A DNA stretch of 64,000 nt from Panicum virgatum (lineage: Eukaryota; Streptophyta; Magnoliopsida; Poales; Poaceae): assembly GCF_016808335.1 (NCBI RefSeq), contig NC_053138.1, positions 56,698,951 through 56,762,950 of the forward strand, written 5' to 3'. Shown here piece after piece: positions 35,706 to 48,914 of this stretch (position 1 is its first letter; every line of letters starts with the position of its first letter). A program made the position numbers and the translations under genes. The notes under the pieces were generated by a model. The model was not told the DNA's origin, did not search any database, and saw only the letters and a program-made list of their open reading frames with translations.

Positions 35706-37135
35706 GTCGCACCGTGCTTCAACATCGACGTTGGTGCGGCGGCCGGGCTCAGATGTGCAGCGCCAGCCCCATCGGGCTGTGCCTCGATGACTTCGTGGCG
35801 GCGCCGTCATCGCCGGTTGAGCAGCCGGCCCTCGACATGCAGCATGGATCTCGCTGCCGGCCACCGGCCACCTGTCTTCATTGCCAGCTCGACTTCTACT
35901 TCGTCGGGCGTGCTCTTGTACGGCACCATGGCGATGTGGATTGGATAATGATTCGACGAGCGCCGGGCCGAGGTAGACGCGGGCTGCTGAGCCGTCGACT
36001 GTGAGCAGGTCGATCCGGGCCGAGGTAGACGTGAGCGGCTGAGCCGTCGACGACGAGCAGATCGATGGGGTCCCGATGGCTGGACTCCCGCTCCTCCCCT
36101 GTGAGAACTTCGCCCCGGGCGAAGGTGGCGGCTTGACGATGCATGGCGCGGAGAGGATGAGCACGTCTCCCGGTTCCTCCGTGCGCCAACCCTGTGTTCA
36201 AAGGAAGATCACCTAAACAATTATACAAAGAATCTCACCTTGGAATGTCGCCAGCGATATGATCCCTCGACTCTGACGTGGTCGCCGGATTCTTGTTCTG
36301 ATGATAGATTGCGAGCGCGATGACGGCCAGCGATTCCCCGACTTCGGCGCAGCCGCCAGCTGCTGGTTGTGATGATATGGGCGGAGGTGAAGGGTGCCTG
36401 CAGCTTGGCGACGATGACAAGCATCTCACCTGGCTTCCTCCGCTCGTCAAGGCAAGCAGGAAGTGCCTGCCGGCCTCATCGTGGCGCGCTTCAGTGTCGT
36501 CGTTGGTGCAGCAGACGGGTTGAGATGTGCGGGGTCAGCCCCGCCGGGCTGTGCCTCGATGACTTCGTGGCAGCGCCGTCGTCGCCGGTTGAGCAGCCGG
36601 GCCTCGACATGCAGCGTGGATCTCGCTGCCGGCCACCGGCCACCTGTCTTCATTGTCAGCTCGACTTCTACTTCGTCGGGCGTGCTCTTGTACGGCACCA
36701 TGGCTATGTGGATTGGATGATGATTCGACGAGCGCCGGGCCGAGGTAGACGCGGGCTGCTGAGCCGTCGACTGTGAGCAGGTCGATCCGGGCCGAGGTAG
36801 ACGTGAGCGGCTGAGCCGTCGACGACGAGCAGATCGATGGGGTCCCGATGGCTGGACTCCCGCTCCTCCCCTGTGAGAACTTCGCCCCGGGCGAAGGCGG
36901 CGGCTTGACGATGCATGGCGCGGAGAGGATGAGCACGTCTCCCGGTTCCTCCGTGCGCCAACCCTGTGTTCAAAGGAAGATCACCTAAACAATTATACAA
37001 AGAATCTCACCTTGGAATGTCGCCGGCGATATGATCCCTCGACTCTGACGCTGTCGCCGGATTCTTGTTCTGATGATAGATTGCGAGCGCGATGACGGCC
37101 AGCGATTCCCCGACTTCGGCGCGGCCGCCAGCTTC
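35706..37135 (+). repeat. 772-bp direct tandem duplication inside LTR2
   Basis: The block 35715-36465 recurs at 36487-37135 with a period of 772 bp (for example agcatcgatgg-type segments and the pair of gcgccaaccctgtgttc sites at 36184 and 36956). The end of each unit (36175-36465, 36955-37135) is the reverse complement of 22765-23060, upstream in the same LTR. LTR3 carries the same pair inverted (58305-59460). Confidence 0.75.
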
Positions 37136-37375
37136 AAGTGTTCTCCACGCATCGACATCCTACTACTGTGACTACCACGCTGTTCGAGACCGACGAGGCC
37201 GAACGACACGGGCGGGTGCTGCTGATGCTCCAGCTACGCTACACCGGCTCATGGACACCGACGAGGCCATGACGATGCCGACGCCCCATCTACACCACCA
37301 CCATCATCATGCATGGAGAACGCGAAGCAAAGACAGAAGACGACGACCATGGCAGCTTAATCGGAGGTACTCCAG
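37136..37375 (-). repeat. Inverted copy of 23070-23310 within LTR2
   Basis: It reads as the reverse complement of the LTR2 segment just after its promoter region; shared pieces include ttctccacgcatcgac, gaacgacacgggcggg and atggcagcttaatcgg. Together with the P-type repeats it gives LTR2 a long inverted-repeat architecture. Confidence 0.8.
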
Positions 37376-37627
37376 CAAGCTAGTCTTGCGGAGGTAATTA
37401 ACCGGGAGCTTTTCGAGGCTCCGGAAACCAGAAGACCAAATCGCCCAAGTTAGATCTGCCCAACGGCGGCAGGCTATGGAGCGCACACATATGTATGGGA
37501 ACCTGTATTTGTATTTTACAAAAATATGAATAAAACTTGTGTTCCCGTCTCTTTTGTCTTTTGTGTATTTTTAATATACACTGGCACGCCCGTGTCTTCT
37601 TTATTTCCCACGCAGAGAGAATCTTGT

Positions 37628-40385
37628 TGTCACACCCGATTTTAAGGACAAAACCGAATGCATAACTATATGTATGCCAGGATCAAGTTTCATACATATA
37701 GAGACATCATAAGTGAATAATCAGTAACAGTACCATGAAAAGAGAACTAAAACAAATAAAAGACTATCAGAGTTTATAGCTTATCCTGGAAACGAAGGCT
37801 CCAAACTTCACAGGCAATCGACTGGGGGTTGCGTACGCCTAGAACTCAGCAACATCTTCAGAAAACTTCATAAACCTTCTCCTTCTGAGCAGCGGTAAGC
37901 AAGGGTGAGTACACTTATGGTTGGTACTCAGCAAGGCCACAAGAAATAACCAGAAAATGATTTAAATCCATCTTTAAGTTTATTAATCATGTGAGGGTCC
38001 AAGCCACTCTTGACCGTGAGCACGGCTAACCGGTTAGTTTTAACTCTGCAGAGGTTGTACACTTTCACCACAATTCGCGTAAAAGTTCCAAAGAACTTTG
38101 AACCCAACCACGCAATGTGCTAGCTAGGCACTATACCACACTTCCGAGGTGTGATTGCATAGGGACGCTACGAGGCCTTTACAAAGATTCCCTAACCTAT
38201 GACAATCCGCTAAGGATTCAAGTCAAAGCGGTCATAACACTGTCCTAATGAGGTGGTACCTTACCAAAGGACCATAAAACAATACCAATTGCCCCAAGAG
38301 GACCGAGCTATACCCCGTCGATGCATCCCCTCTTGCCCTTTCGGTAAGATTGTCACAAGCTAGAGTCTCTAATTAATCAGCCAAGACCAGAGCCATATAG
38401 TATTGTGGTTGTACTGTTTTCTTGGGTGGTTCTCCATGTTCCAATTAAATCATCATAGTACTCTTGTAAATAAAGCATAGATAGAAGTATGGTTAGGGTC
38501 ACTTGCCTTTCTCCAACGAAAAGCTACTCTTACTGCTCTTCAGCTTTTTGCTCACTTGGATTTCTTGATCTTCAATCTTCGAACAACGATCCTTCTACTC
38601 GAAACAATCATCGGGCAAACATACAAAGCAAACAACAAGATACCTCTAAGAACAATACACCAAAACAAAGAAGGGCTTTAAAAGAAGGGTCAGTTAAAAG
38701 AACGTACTAAAGGATAGGGCTCACTGCTATGGTTATGGGAGCGCAAGAAACGTGGAAAACGGAACTAAAACGGCGATTCTATGGGATAAACGATGCTTCA
38801 GGGATCTAGTCGCGATTAACTATAGAGTTAAGAGCTAACAGAAAAGATTTGTAAGACACAACAAAGTGTGCTCACAGAGGATAAAAAGGTTACAAAGCTA
38901 TTGCACACGTCACAAGGATCACGTGAGCGCAAGAATCGCTGAAAACGGAGTTGAAACGTGAAAGATATGGGTAAAACAAGATTCTAGGGACTTGTTTGCA
39001 ATAGATTTAAACTTTCAGGGGCTAGCTCTAAAGAAACTAGGGACTAAAACGAGATTTAACCTAAGATACAGGGGCTAGCTTGCAAAACAACGCACTAAGG
39101 ATGGTGGGTTCTATTTTGGAAAAGCTCAGGGTGTTTTCCGTAAAGATTTGGACTAAAACAGAAATAGTTTTGAACTGCGATGGACGGAGGGTTGATTTTG
39201 GAAAAACGGAGGGGTTTATTTGCAAAAATGACCACGGTTGAACAGTATTTGGTTTAGTTGACTCGGGTCATATTAGATCTGGGCCGCTGGATCTAAATCG
39301 GACGGCGGGAGTGGATTGGGGTGGGCTGGCGGCGGCGCAGAGCTAGAGCGGGTGGAGCGGAGCTCGCGGCGGCGCATGGCGGATGGCGGCGACGGCGAAC
39401 AAGACCGAGCGGAGCAGAGCGAGAGAGAGGGAAGAAAAGACGGAGGAAGCTGCTCACCGGAGAAGAAGGAAATCGTCGGAGTCGAGGAAGAAGGCATGGG
39501 GTCGACGGCGAAATGGCGACGACTCACGAGAAGGAAGACACCACGACGAAGAGGACAACGAGCTGAGCACTGGGGTGGCGTCGGATTTCACCGGAGATGC
39601 ACGGATGCGGAGGATGGTGGGATTCTGGGGAAAAGATTATTTTAGGGATTCCTAAACAAGGAGCCTCCCTACGGGTAGTCTATATTTTTGTGTGGAGTTG
39701 TCATGAGAGGTTGGCTTAATATATAGAGAGAAAAGTCTCGCCATCCCACATCAACTAGCAATGTGGTACTAAACCTCCTTCCCATGCTAATGGGCTTTAC
39801 GTGCCTTTAGCCCATTAGGGAACACATGAATGGGCCCTTGAGGTCCATTAGGGATTTATGCACTTTTGATAGACTTAGCCCATTTAAAATTTCGGAATTA
39901 ATTATTTTCGAAATTAAAATAATTCTAGAAAAATCTAGAATTCATATTTAAAGTCCGAAAAATATTCCAAATGGCCCGAAAATTCTAGGAAAAATCCTAG
40001 AAATATATTGGGACCTAACGAACTCAAATAAAATATTTGGAGCTCATGAGAAGATTTGGAAGAGCCTCTAAAAATTAGAGTTTGCTCTAGGGAAAATGGG
40101 AAAAGAATCCAGAAAAATCCGGAAAATTCCCGGGAAGAATTTTTGATGATAGAACACGTTTTGAAAGGTTTTCACACTCAACAACACTATGCATGTGACA
40201 TGAATGCATCACCAAAAGAACAACATCATTTAATTTGAAAAACAACCAATACTTATTTTCTTTTACACTAAATTCTTTGTGAAGAAAAAAATAAATGTTG
40301 AGAAAATTTTAAAATTTTGAGAAAATTGTTGTTTTATTTTTAATTTTAATCACATCCTGAAATTCAAAAATTTCAGGGTGTGACA
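37628..40385 (-). repeat. 3' LTR of the gag-only element
   Basis: 2,758 bp. A minus-strand TATA-like tctatatatta is at 39718-39728. The 5' half is AT-rich, and 39280-39600 is a GC-rich stretch of open frames that is probably leader, not gene. Confidence 0.92.
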
Positions 40386-40616
40386 GAACTACCCCCTTAA
40401 AAGGAATCTCGTCCCGAGATTCACAAGGCTAGCAAGAGATAAAGGTTTAGGTGGGTAGCATCCAACACATATTAACTTTCTTCTCAGTCATTCCTTCTTA
40501 CAATGTATGCTTCTTAATTCTGCCTTTAACTATCAATTCTCTCCTCAGCTTCGTTGGTCCATTTGTTGAATACTTCACTCGTGTCTTAATAAAGAATATA
40601 GCTGGATTGCTTCTCT

Positions 40617-41894
40617 CTAACTTGGGTGTCTTGTATCACCTCTCAAGTCTTCATATACTTCTGTCATGGAGTTAATTGTCATTTTCTTTTTCACATCAAC
40701 TGGCAAGATGTCCATCTTCTCCACACTTGAGGCAGTATAATCCAAGTTCACGGGATCTAGTCTTCTTACGCTTTGTTGGACATCCATCGGCATAATGCCC
40801 TTCTTTACCACATCCAAACACACTCTTTTAGCATACCCATTTCGACTTTCTCATTTTGTGGGACATCTATTGGCATGGTGGCCTTTTTCACCACATTTAT
40901 AGCACGTTACTCTTTTAACACGTCCATCCCGACTTTCTTTCTGCTCCATCTCCACTCTTTGTGGAATGGCTTGTGCGTCAGGATTCTTCTCGATAGAGTT
41001 GTCATATGGAGGTTGAACCACTTCAGGCTGTAGTTGGTTGGAACTAGGTTGAACACTTCTATCTACCAATGGTTGTGGTAACTCCACCTTCTCTTGACTT
41101 GCTTTACTAATTTGTTTCTTAGACTGCTTGCTTCTTTTAGGCTGAAACTCTTTCAAAGAGATTGTCCAATCGTCGAGGTTTATAGTCTGATTACTATCTC
41201 TACCTTGGACGACTTCTTCTAGGACTAGATCCTGGGCAGATAACTTTCTGTTGATCTCTGAATGGTAACATTGTCTTGCTTCTGCTGTCATTAAGCTATC
41301 TTCTTGAAGACATAGACGACCATAATGCTCGCAACATTGGCACGTTCCCGGAGTCTTACTAATCTCATGTTGCTCCTCTATCACTGGCTTCTGTGCTTCG
41401 GCGACTTGCCTCTTCACTGGTCCGGTAGGGATCTCTGCTTTGGTCAACACCATGCGATGAGGTGATACCGTATTGGACTGCATCATTCTTTGTAAGACTT
41501 GAGCTTGCATAGTTATTAACTTCTCTTCATCCATCGGTGGCAGAGTTGTTGAGATCTGATGGTTGTCACTAGTGATATGGTTGCGGTTCTCCGGGAATAA
41601 GGCTTGCTCTGTAACATGTTCTTGGGTATCGACCATGGTTGGAACCATTCCTTGCAGTCCTTGAGTTTGTGCTAGGATGTTGAGGTCTCCTTTATTGGCC
41701 CTATCTTCTCGATTTCTGTTGGGACTCACCATATTCAGCTTCTTGCATTTGTTGATCATTGTAGATGCTTGGAGGTTTCTACTATTGCTGTTAGTGTTGC
41801 CTTGAACTTCCTTCTTGACATCCTCGAAAGGATTAGGTAGAAAGACGGAGGATAACAAGGAGGGGAAGTATAAAAGAAGAACCCATCTAGGCAA
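40617..41894 (-). pseudogene. Gag-like protein with three CCHC zinc knuckles (frame broken)
   Basis: A 347-residue frame (40851-41894) is rich in Gln, Ser and Lys and ends in a zinc knuckle CYKCGEKGHHANRC followed by a stop. Immediately downstream, and frame-shifted, are two more knuckle-like motifs: FGCGKEGHYADGC (near 40800) and CLKCGEDGHLAS (near 40710). So the ancestral gag carried three tandem CCHC modules, which bind RNA. The N-terminal part has no clear match I can name. No protease, RT or integrase follows. It could supply nucleocapsid function or be decaying. Confidence 0.7.
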
Positions 41895-42814
41895 CTGATG
41901 TCATTGTAGGTAGAAGACCCACAATACACCAACAGTCATTACAAAGAAACGAATCAGACAAGGTCATAAAGTCAAGCATCATCATGCAAACACTGAATTT
42001 CACCAGTCAACATAGTCAAAGACGATGCTAAACGTTGTTAATAGAGTTAGAAGGGGTACTCCTAAACTTGATTATATCTTCCAGCTTCATCATGGATGAC
42101 ACGTGCCTCCTTCAACATGTCCAGCGTTGGCTTCACCATCGTGATTGCAGTAGTAGTGATAGTGTCACCATGTGGCTCAAACTTGATTCTTTGGTAGTGC
42201 TTTGAATTTTCCATCCAACATGAGTAGGAAGGTGAGCAGGTGGTATTATTTCCAATTCAACTTGACTCCTTATGATGAACTAGCAGCTCTATTCTTCAGA
42301 TGACTTGGACAGGCATTAGTATACATGGCACGGATCATCTAATTTTTCTTGAATTAGGAAAGATACTTTGGAATCAAAAATCAAGGGATGATTCCAGAGC
42401 GGTATTGTTATTATTATTATTATTTTGGAAAGAAGAGGCACAATGTGAAAACTGAGCACATTGTAACAAAGAAAATAGGCTCAAGAAAGATTAAAAGAAA
42501 TTCAAGGATGGAATTTGTGTAATCATACATCAAGAAGGATTAAAATCAAGGAGGGATCCAGAAGGGGAAATTAGACCGTCCAGAATTGAGGGTCTAACAT
42601 TTGCGAAATAATAAGGTGCAAATGAGAAGGGGTCAGACGAGAAACGTTAGTTATCAAAGCGGATTGAGAGAAGAAAAAGCTAAGGAGTGAGAGTATTCAA
42701 TGGAGGGGGTCAAGGACTAAGTATGAATGGATTTTATATCAAAACAAATCTTAGAAAACGACCATTGCTACCTAGGCTTACGTCCTACAGTCGATACAGC
42801 TCTGATACCACTTC
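41895..42814 (-). other. Leader / degraded gag N-terminal region of the gag-only element
   Basis: No open frame of note. It contains a (TTA)n run at about 42407-42423. The primer-binding site (minus strand) is at about 42797-42811. Confidence 0.5.
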
Positions 42815-45572
42815 TGTCACACCCGATTTTAAGGACAAAACCGAATGCATAACTATATGTATGCCAGGATCAAGTTTCATACATATAGAGACATCATAAG
42901 TGAATAATCAGTAACAGTACCATGAAAAGAGAACTAAAACAAATAAAAGACTATCAGAGTTTATAGCTTATCCTGGAAACGAAGGCTCCAAACTTCACAG
43001 GCAATCGACTGGGGGTTGCGTACGCCTAGAACTCAGCAACATCTTCAGAAAACTTCATAAACCTTCTCCTTCTGAGCAGCGGTAAGCAAGGGTGAGTACA
43101 CTTATGGTTGGTACTCAGCAAGGCCACAAGAAATAACCAGAAAATGATTTAAATCCATCTTTAAGTTTATTAATCATGTGAGGGTCCAAGCCACTCTTGA
43201 CCGTGAGCACGGCTAACCGGTTAGTTTTAACTCTGCAGAGGTTGTACACTTTCACCACAATTCGCGTAAAAGTTCCAAAGAACTTTGAACCCAACCACGC
43301 AATGTGCTAGCTAGGCACTATACCACACTTCCGAGGTGTGATTGCATAGGGACGCTACGAGGCCTTTACAAAGATTCCCTAACCTATGACAATCCGCTAA
43401 GGATTCAAGTCAAAGCGGTCATAACACTGTCCTAATGAGGTGGTACCTTACCAAAGGACCATAAAACAATACCAATTGCCCCAAGAGGACCGAGCTATAC
43501 CCCGTCGATGCATCCCCTCTTGCCCTTTCGGTAAGATTGTCACAAGCTAGAGTCTCTAATTAATCAGCCAAGACCAGAGCCATATAGTATTGTGGTTGTA
43601 CTGTTTTCTTGGGTGGTTCTCCATGTTCCAATTAAATCATCATAGTACTCTTGTAAATAAAGCATAGATAGAAGTATGGTTAGGGTCACTTGCCTTTCTC
43701 CAACGAAAAGCTACTCTTACTGCTCTTCAGCTTTTTGCTCACTTGGATTTCTTGATCTTCAATCTTCGAACAACGATCCTTCTACTCGAAACAATCATCG
43801 GGCAAACATACAAAGCAAACAACAAGATACCTCTAAGAACAATACACCAAAACAAAGAAGGGCTTTAAAAGAAGGGTCAGTTAAAAGAACGTACTAAAGG
43901 ATAGGGCTCACTGCTATGGTTATGGGAGCGCAAGAAACGTGGAAAACGGAACTAAAACGGCGATTCTATGGGATAAACGATGCTTCAGGGATCTAGTCGC
44001 GATTAACTATAGAGTTAAGAGCTAACAGAAAAGATTTGTAAGACACAACAAAGTGTGCTCACAGAGGATAAAAAGGTTACAAAGCTATTGCACACGTCAC
44101 AAGGATCACGTGAGCGCAAGAATCGCTGAAAACGGAGTTGAAACGTGAAAGATATGGGTAAAACAAGATTCTAGGGACTTGTTTGCAATAGATTTAAACT
44201 TTCAGGGGCTAGCTCTAAAGAAACTAGGGACTAAAACGAGATTTAACCTAAGATACAGGGGCTAGCTTGCAAAACAACGCACTAAGGATGGTGGGTTCTA
44301 TTTTGGAAAAGCTCAGGGTGTTTTCCGTAAAGATTTGGACTAAAACAGAAATAGTTTTGAACTGCGATGGACGGAGGGTTGATTTTGGAAAAACGGAGGG
44401 GTTTATTTGCAAAAATGACCACGGTTGAACAGTATTTGGTTTAGTTGACTCGGGTCATATTAGATCTGGGCCGCTGGATCTAAATCGGACGGCGGGAGTG
44501 GATTGGGGTGGGCTGGCGGCGGCGCAGAGCTAGAGCGGGTGGAGCGGAGCTCGCGGCGGCGCATGGCGGATGGCGGCGACGGCGAACAAGACCGAGCGGA
44601 GCAGAGCGAGAGAGAGGGAAGAAAAGACGGAGGAAGCTGCTCACCGGAGAAGAAGGAAATCGTCGGAGTCGAGGAAGAAGGCATGGGGTCGACGGCGAAA
44701 TGGCGACGACTCACGAGAAGGAAGACACCACGACGAAGAGGACAACGAGCTGAGCACTGGGGTGGCGTCGGATTTCACCGGAGATGCACGGATGCGGAGG
44801 ATGGTGGGATTCTGGGGAAAAGATTATTTTAGGGATTCCTAAACAAGGAGCCTCCCTACGGGTAGTCTATATTTTTGTGTGGAGTTGTCATGAGAGGTTG
44901 GCTTAATATATAGAGAGAAAAGTCTCGCCATCCCACATCAACTAGCAATGTGGTACTAAACCTCCTTCCCATGCTAATGGGCTTTACGTGCCTTTAGCCC
45001 ATTAGGGAACACATGAATGGGCCCTTGAGGTCCATTAGGGATTTATGCACTTTTGATAGACTTAGCCCATTTAAAATTTCGGAATTAATTATTTTCGAAA
45101 TTAAAATAATTCTAGAAAAATCTAGAATTCATATTTAAAGTCCGAAAAATATTCCAAATGGCCCGAAAATTCTAGGAAAAATCCTAGAAATATATTGGGA
45201 CCTAACGAACTCAAATAAAATATTTGGAGCTCATGAGAAGATTTGGAAGAGCCTCTAAAAATTAGAGTTTGCTCTAGGGAAAATGGGAAAAGAATCCAGA
45301 AAAATCCGGAAAATTCCCGGGAAGAATTTTTGATGATAGAACACGTTTTGAAAGGTTTTCACACTCAACAACACTATGCATGTGACATGAATGCATCACC
45401 AAAAGAACAACATCATTTAATTTGAAAAACAACCAATACTTATTTTCTTTTACACTAAATTCTTTGTGAAGAAAAAAATAAATGTTGAGAAAATTTTAAA
45501 ATTTTGAGAAAATTGTTGTTTTATTTTTAATTTTAATCACATCCTGAAATTCAAAAATTTCAGGGTGTGACA
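42815..45572 (-). repeat. 5' LTR of the gag-only element
   Basis: Copy of 37628-40385 with constant offset 5187, including the TATA-like site at 44905-44915. Followed by the CTTGT duplication. Confidence 0.92.
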
Positions 45573-45597
45573 CTTGTGTGATTTTTCTCTCAAAACA

Positions 45598-45618
45598 AAA
45601 TGGCACGCCCAGTGGGAC
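45598..45618 (+). other. Primer-binding-like site of X
   Basis: aaatggcacgcccagtggga directly follows the CA end of LTR2. Similar leaders (ttggcacgccc...gtgggac) follow the LTRs of grass Gypsy elements. I did not assign the tRNA. Confidence 0.6.
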
Positions 45619-48261
45619 CTGGTTCTCCTCCCATCTTTGTTGTGCAGTCGTTGTCGAATCGTCTTCACCGTTCTGCAATCTGCATGATGATCTTCGCCCT
45701 GGAGCTTTCTTGACGAGAGGCCCTCTCCTTGCAAGAAGACTATCTACTCAAGTACTCCACCTGACCCGGTTCGGGAGACCTCCCACTCGCGTGGTGACCC
45801 GCATGCAAGCTGATGGAGCCATTGTCACCAAGACCAAAGTGCAGCCTGCAGTCCCAAGTCATCAGGCGGCTTCCTCCTCCGATGATCTCCGAACAAGCCG
45901 GAGATCTCTCCATCGCCATCAACACGCAGGCCGGGGCCACTCCTGATCCCACTTCAGGCGGATTCCTCTTGTAGCGGTCTTCGAGCATCGCGCCAACACG
46001 TACATGCACCCGACTCAGGATCCCAAGGCCAAGGTGGGGCATCACGACCTAATGGAAGAAGGACGGGCTCTACAGAAAGAATCCGTGGTGGCCAAGTTGA
46101 ATGGAGGAATCCAGGTCGTGCAATAACTGCGTGCTAGGGCGATCAAAATAAGCATGGGAGCTGCAACTCTCGGTGCACCTACACCAACACATGCTGAAGA
46201 AGTGCCATCCCCGGTGCTATTTTGGAAGCCTCTGCTAATTTGGGGCTCCTCTCAACAAAGCCCGATGTTTTTTTAGGGCCAGTTTGTTTTTCTTTTGTAG
46301 GCCAAGGCGGGAGGAAGTAGAGCAGCTCCGATAAAGCCAAGGGTCATCTTCACGTTGGGGGCTGATGCCTGCCACGGGCAACAACATCACAAGATGGCGC
46401 ACATCTACATCGACAGCTTGACGAGTGGATAGTCCCTAGCCGGGACTCACAGCACTGAGCCCCTAACTAGTAGCTGAGGGCAGCTCCATCAAGCCGACAC
46501 AAGGACGCACCTAGGCACACACGTCGAGCCTCCACCGAGGCTACCCGAGATTTCCTGGTGGTGCAGGCCAGGCATGGACCCCATGGGACGGCGACTTCGT
46601 CAACATGATGCCGATCCATCGACACCGAGCTGAAGGATGGCCAGGGAGAATGGTGGTGGCATGGAGACGTACGTGCTCCGGCCAGAGGGCACAGACGTGC
46701 ACACCACTGCTGCGTCAAGAAGAGCTCTCCATATCCTTCAAGACTGCGCCGACTTCATCATCAAGCCATGAAGGTCTCGTGTGCATCACTCCAAGCTTCC
46801 ATCGACTTCATTCGTGCTCCGCCAACGTGAGCTTCTGTCGACTTTATTCACATTCCATCGATGACGTGGCTGCAACTCCACATGGCCCTACATCTACCGT
46901 CGGCCGCACGTCAAGATACAACCACCTGATGGGTGGCGCACGGAGCACACAACCGCTAGGTAGAGCTTGGAAGCAAGCCTGCCGAGGCAGACGTTCTGCT
47001 ACAGGAAGCCACATGCTAGTGGCTCCAGCCACCGCCGACGGAACAAGCTACTTCCTGCTATCCATTGGTGGCACTAATGATGATGTCAAGATGGCGTAAC
47101 ACAACAACGATATGATGTGCTGAACCAGTCGTTCCGCTTGAGGACGACATCAAGATGGCATGCTGCCCCGGGAGCTACGAGGCTGCCATGGAGTCAGGCT
47201 GCTATCCGACTCCACTACAGTGGCAGCCGAAGCCGAACTTGAAGACAATCAATTGTTTGTGCAGGCGCTGTATGGGTGTGCGCCAGCCAAACATGCACAA
47301 GCAAGCTAGTTTGTGCATGTGTAAAGGCGTGCGTGCCTGGCTATGCTAATGCCACAAGCTAATTAAGCTAGCACAAGGCAAGCAGGCCGGAGCTCAATAA
47401 CGGAGCCCGATAAAAACACACAGGTGAACATGCCTCCGGACAATGGCTATAGCCAGCCCGACGGAGATGCAAGCACCTTCAGTGTCTAGAGGAATAGTGT
47501 CACACACACCGGCGACACGACGCATCGGTTCGCCACCCCGACTTGCATCTACACGATGCCAGAGGCGCACGAAGACGGTCGCCACCGCATGGCACTGTGT
47601 AAAATTAGCAAGCAAGGGGTGGAGAAGGACGGACGGACACCTACCTCGACTCCTTCATGCTCATCTACATCATGCATCAAGCTGCTGCAGCTCGTATTTG
47701 TTAGCGGCGACGTCACTAGCCGAAGAGCGAGCGCTGCGAGGCGTATCAGGTCGGAGCAAAGAAGAGCTGCACGGATGCTGAACGTGTGTATATGAAGATG
47801 GAAGGCCTGCTTTTAGTGCTGATCGATGCATTAGCAGCCTCAGGTTGCTGTGCCAAGAAGCCATGCAGGTCGCATCCTTCACGAGGCGCTTGATAGCAAT
47901 GGCGCGTCGTCAAGCAAGAAGGCGGCCATTCTAGCTCCTCCCCTATCCGGAGCAGCACGTCAACTACACAAGAGGCCACAGCAACCTTCCGGCTGCCATA
48001 CATGGGCTTCAGGACGCTACACGTGAAGAGCGGAAACCCCAGGCGATATGATTGTGCATGTGTCACCATGCGCAAGGCACATGCATGATGCGTATAAATG
48101 CACGTTCACCACCAAGGCAAGCTAGATGGGTACAAACAAGCTGGTTCGTACATGCTAAGAAGCAAGTTGATCGGAGCCCAAAACTAGAGCCCGATAAACA
48201 TGCACCCATGGAATTCATTAGAGGTCGGCGGCCTACTGTCAAGGCGCCCATCAGCGACACT

Positions 48262-48432
48262 CAATGGCGGAGGTTAGTTGTGGCCAAAGGGGGCCATGGC
48301 CCCCCCCCCCCCCCCCCCCTCACCTTGCAAAATTTCCATTAGTTGAACAGTGATTTGACACTGTTCATTAGTTTAGTAGCTTCATTAACAAAGGCCGGCC
48401 CCCCCTGCTTCTTTGGTCAAGCTCCGCCACTG
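48262..48432. mobile_element. hAT MITE, 171 bp
   Basis: Termini CAATGGCGGAG and CTCCGCCACTG are inverted repeats with one mismatch. The 8-bp target duplication GCGACACT lies at 48254-48261 and 48433-48440. An 8-bp duplication and CA..TG ends are typical of hAT. It contains a C-run of about 20 at 48300-48319. Confidence 0.88.
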
Positions 48433-48914
48433 GCGACACTAGGCTCGTGTCTCAGGTCAGGGCCGCATCAAGAGTTCATGGCTGTTCCTCTGAAGAACGT
48501 CGCAGGCTCACTGCGCCATCAAGGAGGCCAGCCGGGAGAGGCACCTAGCGGCAACCAGCTGGTGTCCAAGTGATGTGCGGGTTCTGCAGCAGCCCGGAGG
48601 GAGCGCTCCATATCCTGTCGCCTTCTGCCTGCAACATCAAGACAACACTACGATGCCGACTACCGAGGCAAGTCCATTGTGCTACTCCTCGATGCCCTCG
48701 ACTCCATGAGACGGTAGAGATAAGGGACGCACTCCATGACTGCTCCACCGACGTCCCAAGCAGGCTGCCATGTCTAGACTTCGCCAAGCTGTCGACATCA
48801 TCAGAGACGACGCTGAGGCCCATATTAAGCCAATGGCTTGGTCAGCACGCTCATCACCAGAAGCAAGACCCTACCGCCCCGGTCCCAAGATGTTGCTAGT
48901 CTTCCAGCATTGTC

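Larger units (their letters stand above)
37628..45572 (-). mobile_element. Gag-only LTR retrotransposon, 7,945 bp, LTRs apparently identical
   Basis: LTRs are 37628-40385 and 42815-45572 (2,758 bp each, constant offset 5187). I found no mismatch in the portions compared, and all translated frames in them are identical. Target duplication CTTGT is at 37623-37627 and 45573-45577. The LTR tips are perfect inverted repeats, TGTCACACCC / GGGTGTGACA. On the minus strand tggtatcagagctgta, just inside the right LTR, is the primer-binding site, and an aaggggg tract precedes the left LTR. Only a gag-like frame is inside, so the element is non-autonomous and probably used a chromovirus for mobility. It interrupts LTR2 about 20 bp from its end. 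Confidence 0.93.
22006..45597 (+). repeat. LTR2 of X, interrupted by three younger elements
   Basis: Starts TGTTTGATGAG and ends CTCTCAAAACA. Removing the Gypsy element, the solo LTR and the gag-only element, with one target duplication each, leaves about 4.9 kb. It contains a promoter at 22641, a mosaic of direct and inverted blocks (22765-23561, 33566-37375), and a conserved 3' tail with aataaaac near 37528. The primer-binding-like site starts right after it. Such long LTRs occur in Tat/Ogre Gypsy elements. Confidence 0.8.

Noticed and set aside
39273..39655. Overlapping GC-rich frames in the LTR of the gag-only element (and 44460-44842)
   Set aside because: They lie downstream of the likely LTR promoter on the minus strand, overlap on both strands and have low-complexity translations. 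Presence in both LTRs follows from LTR duplication.
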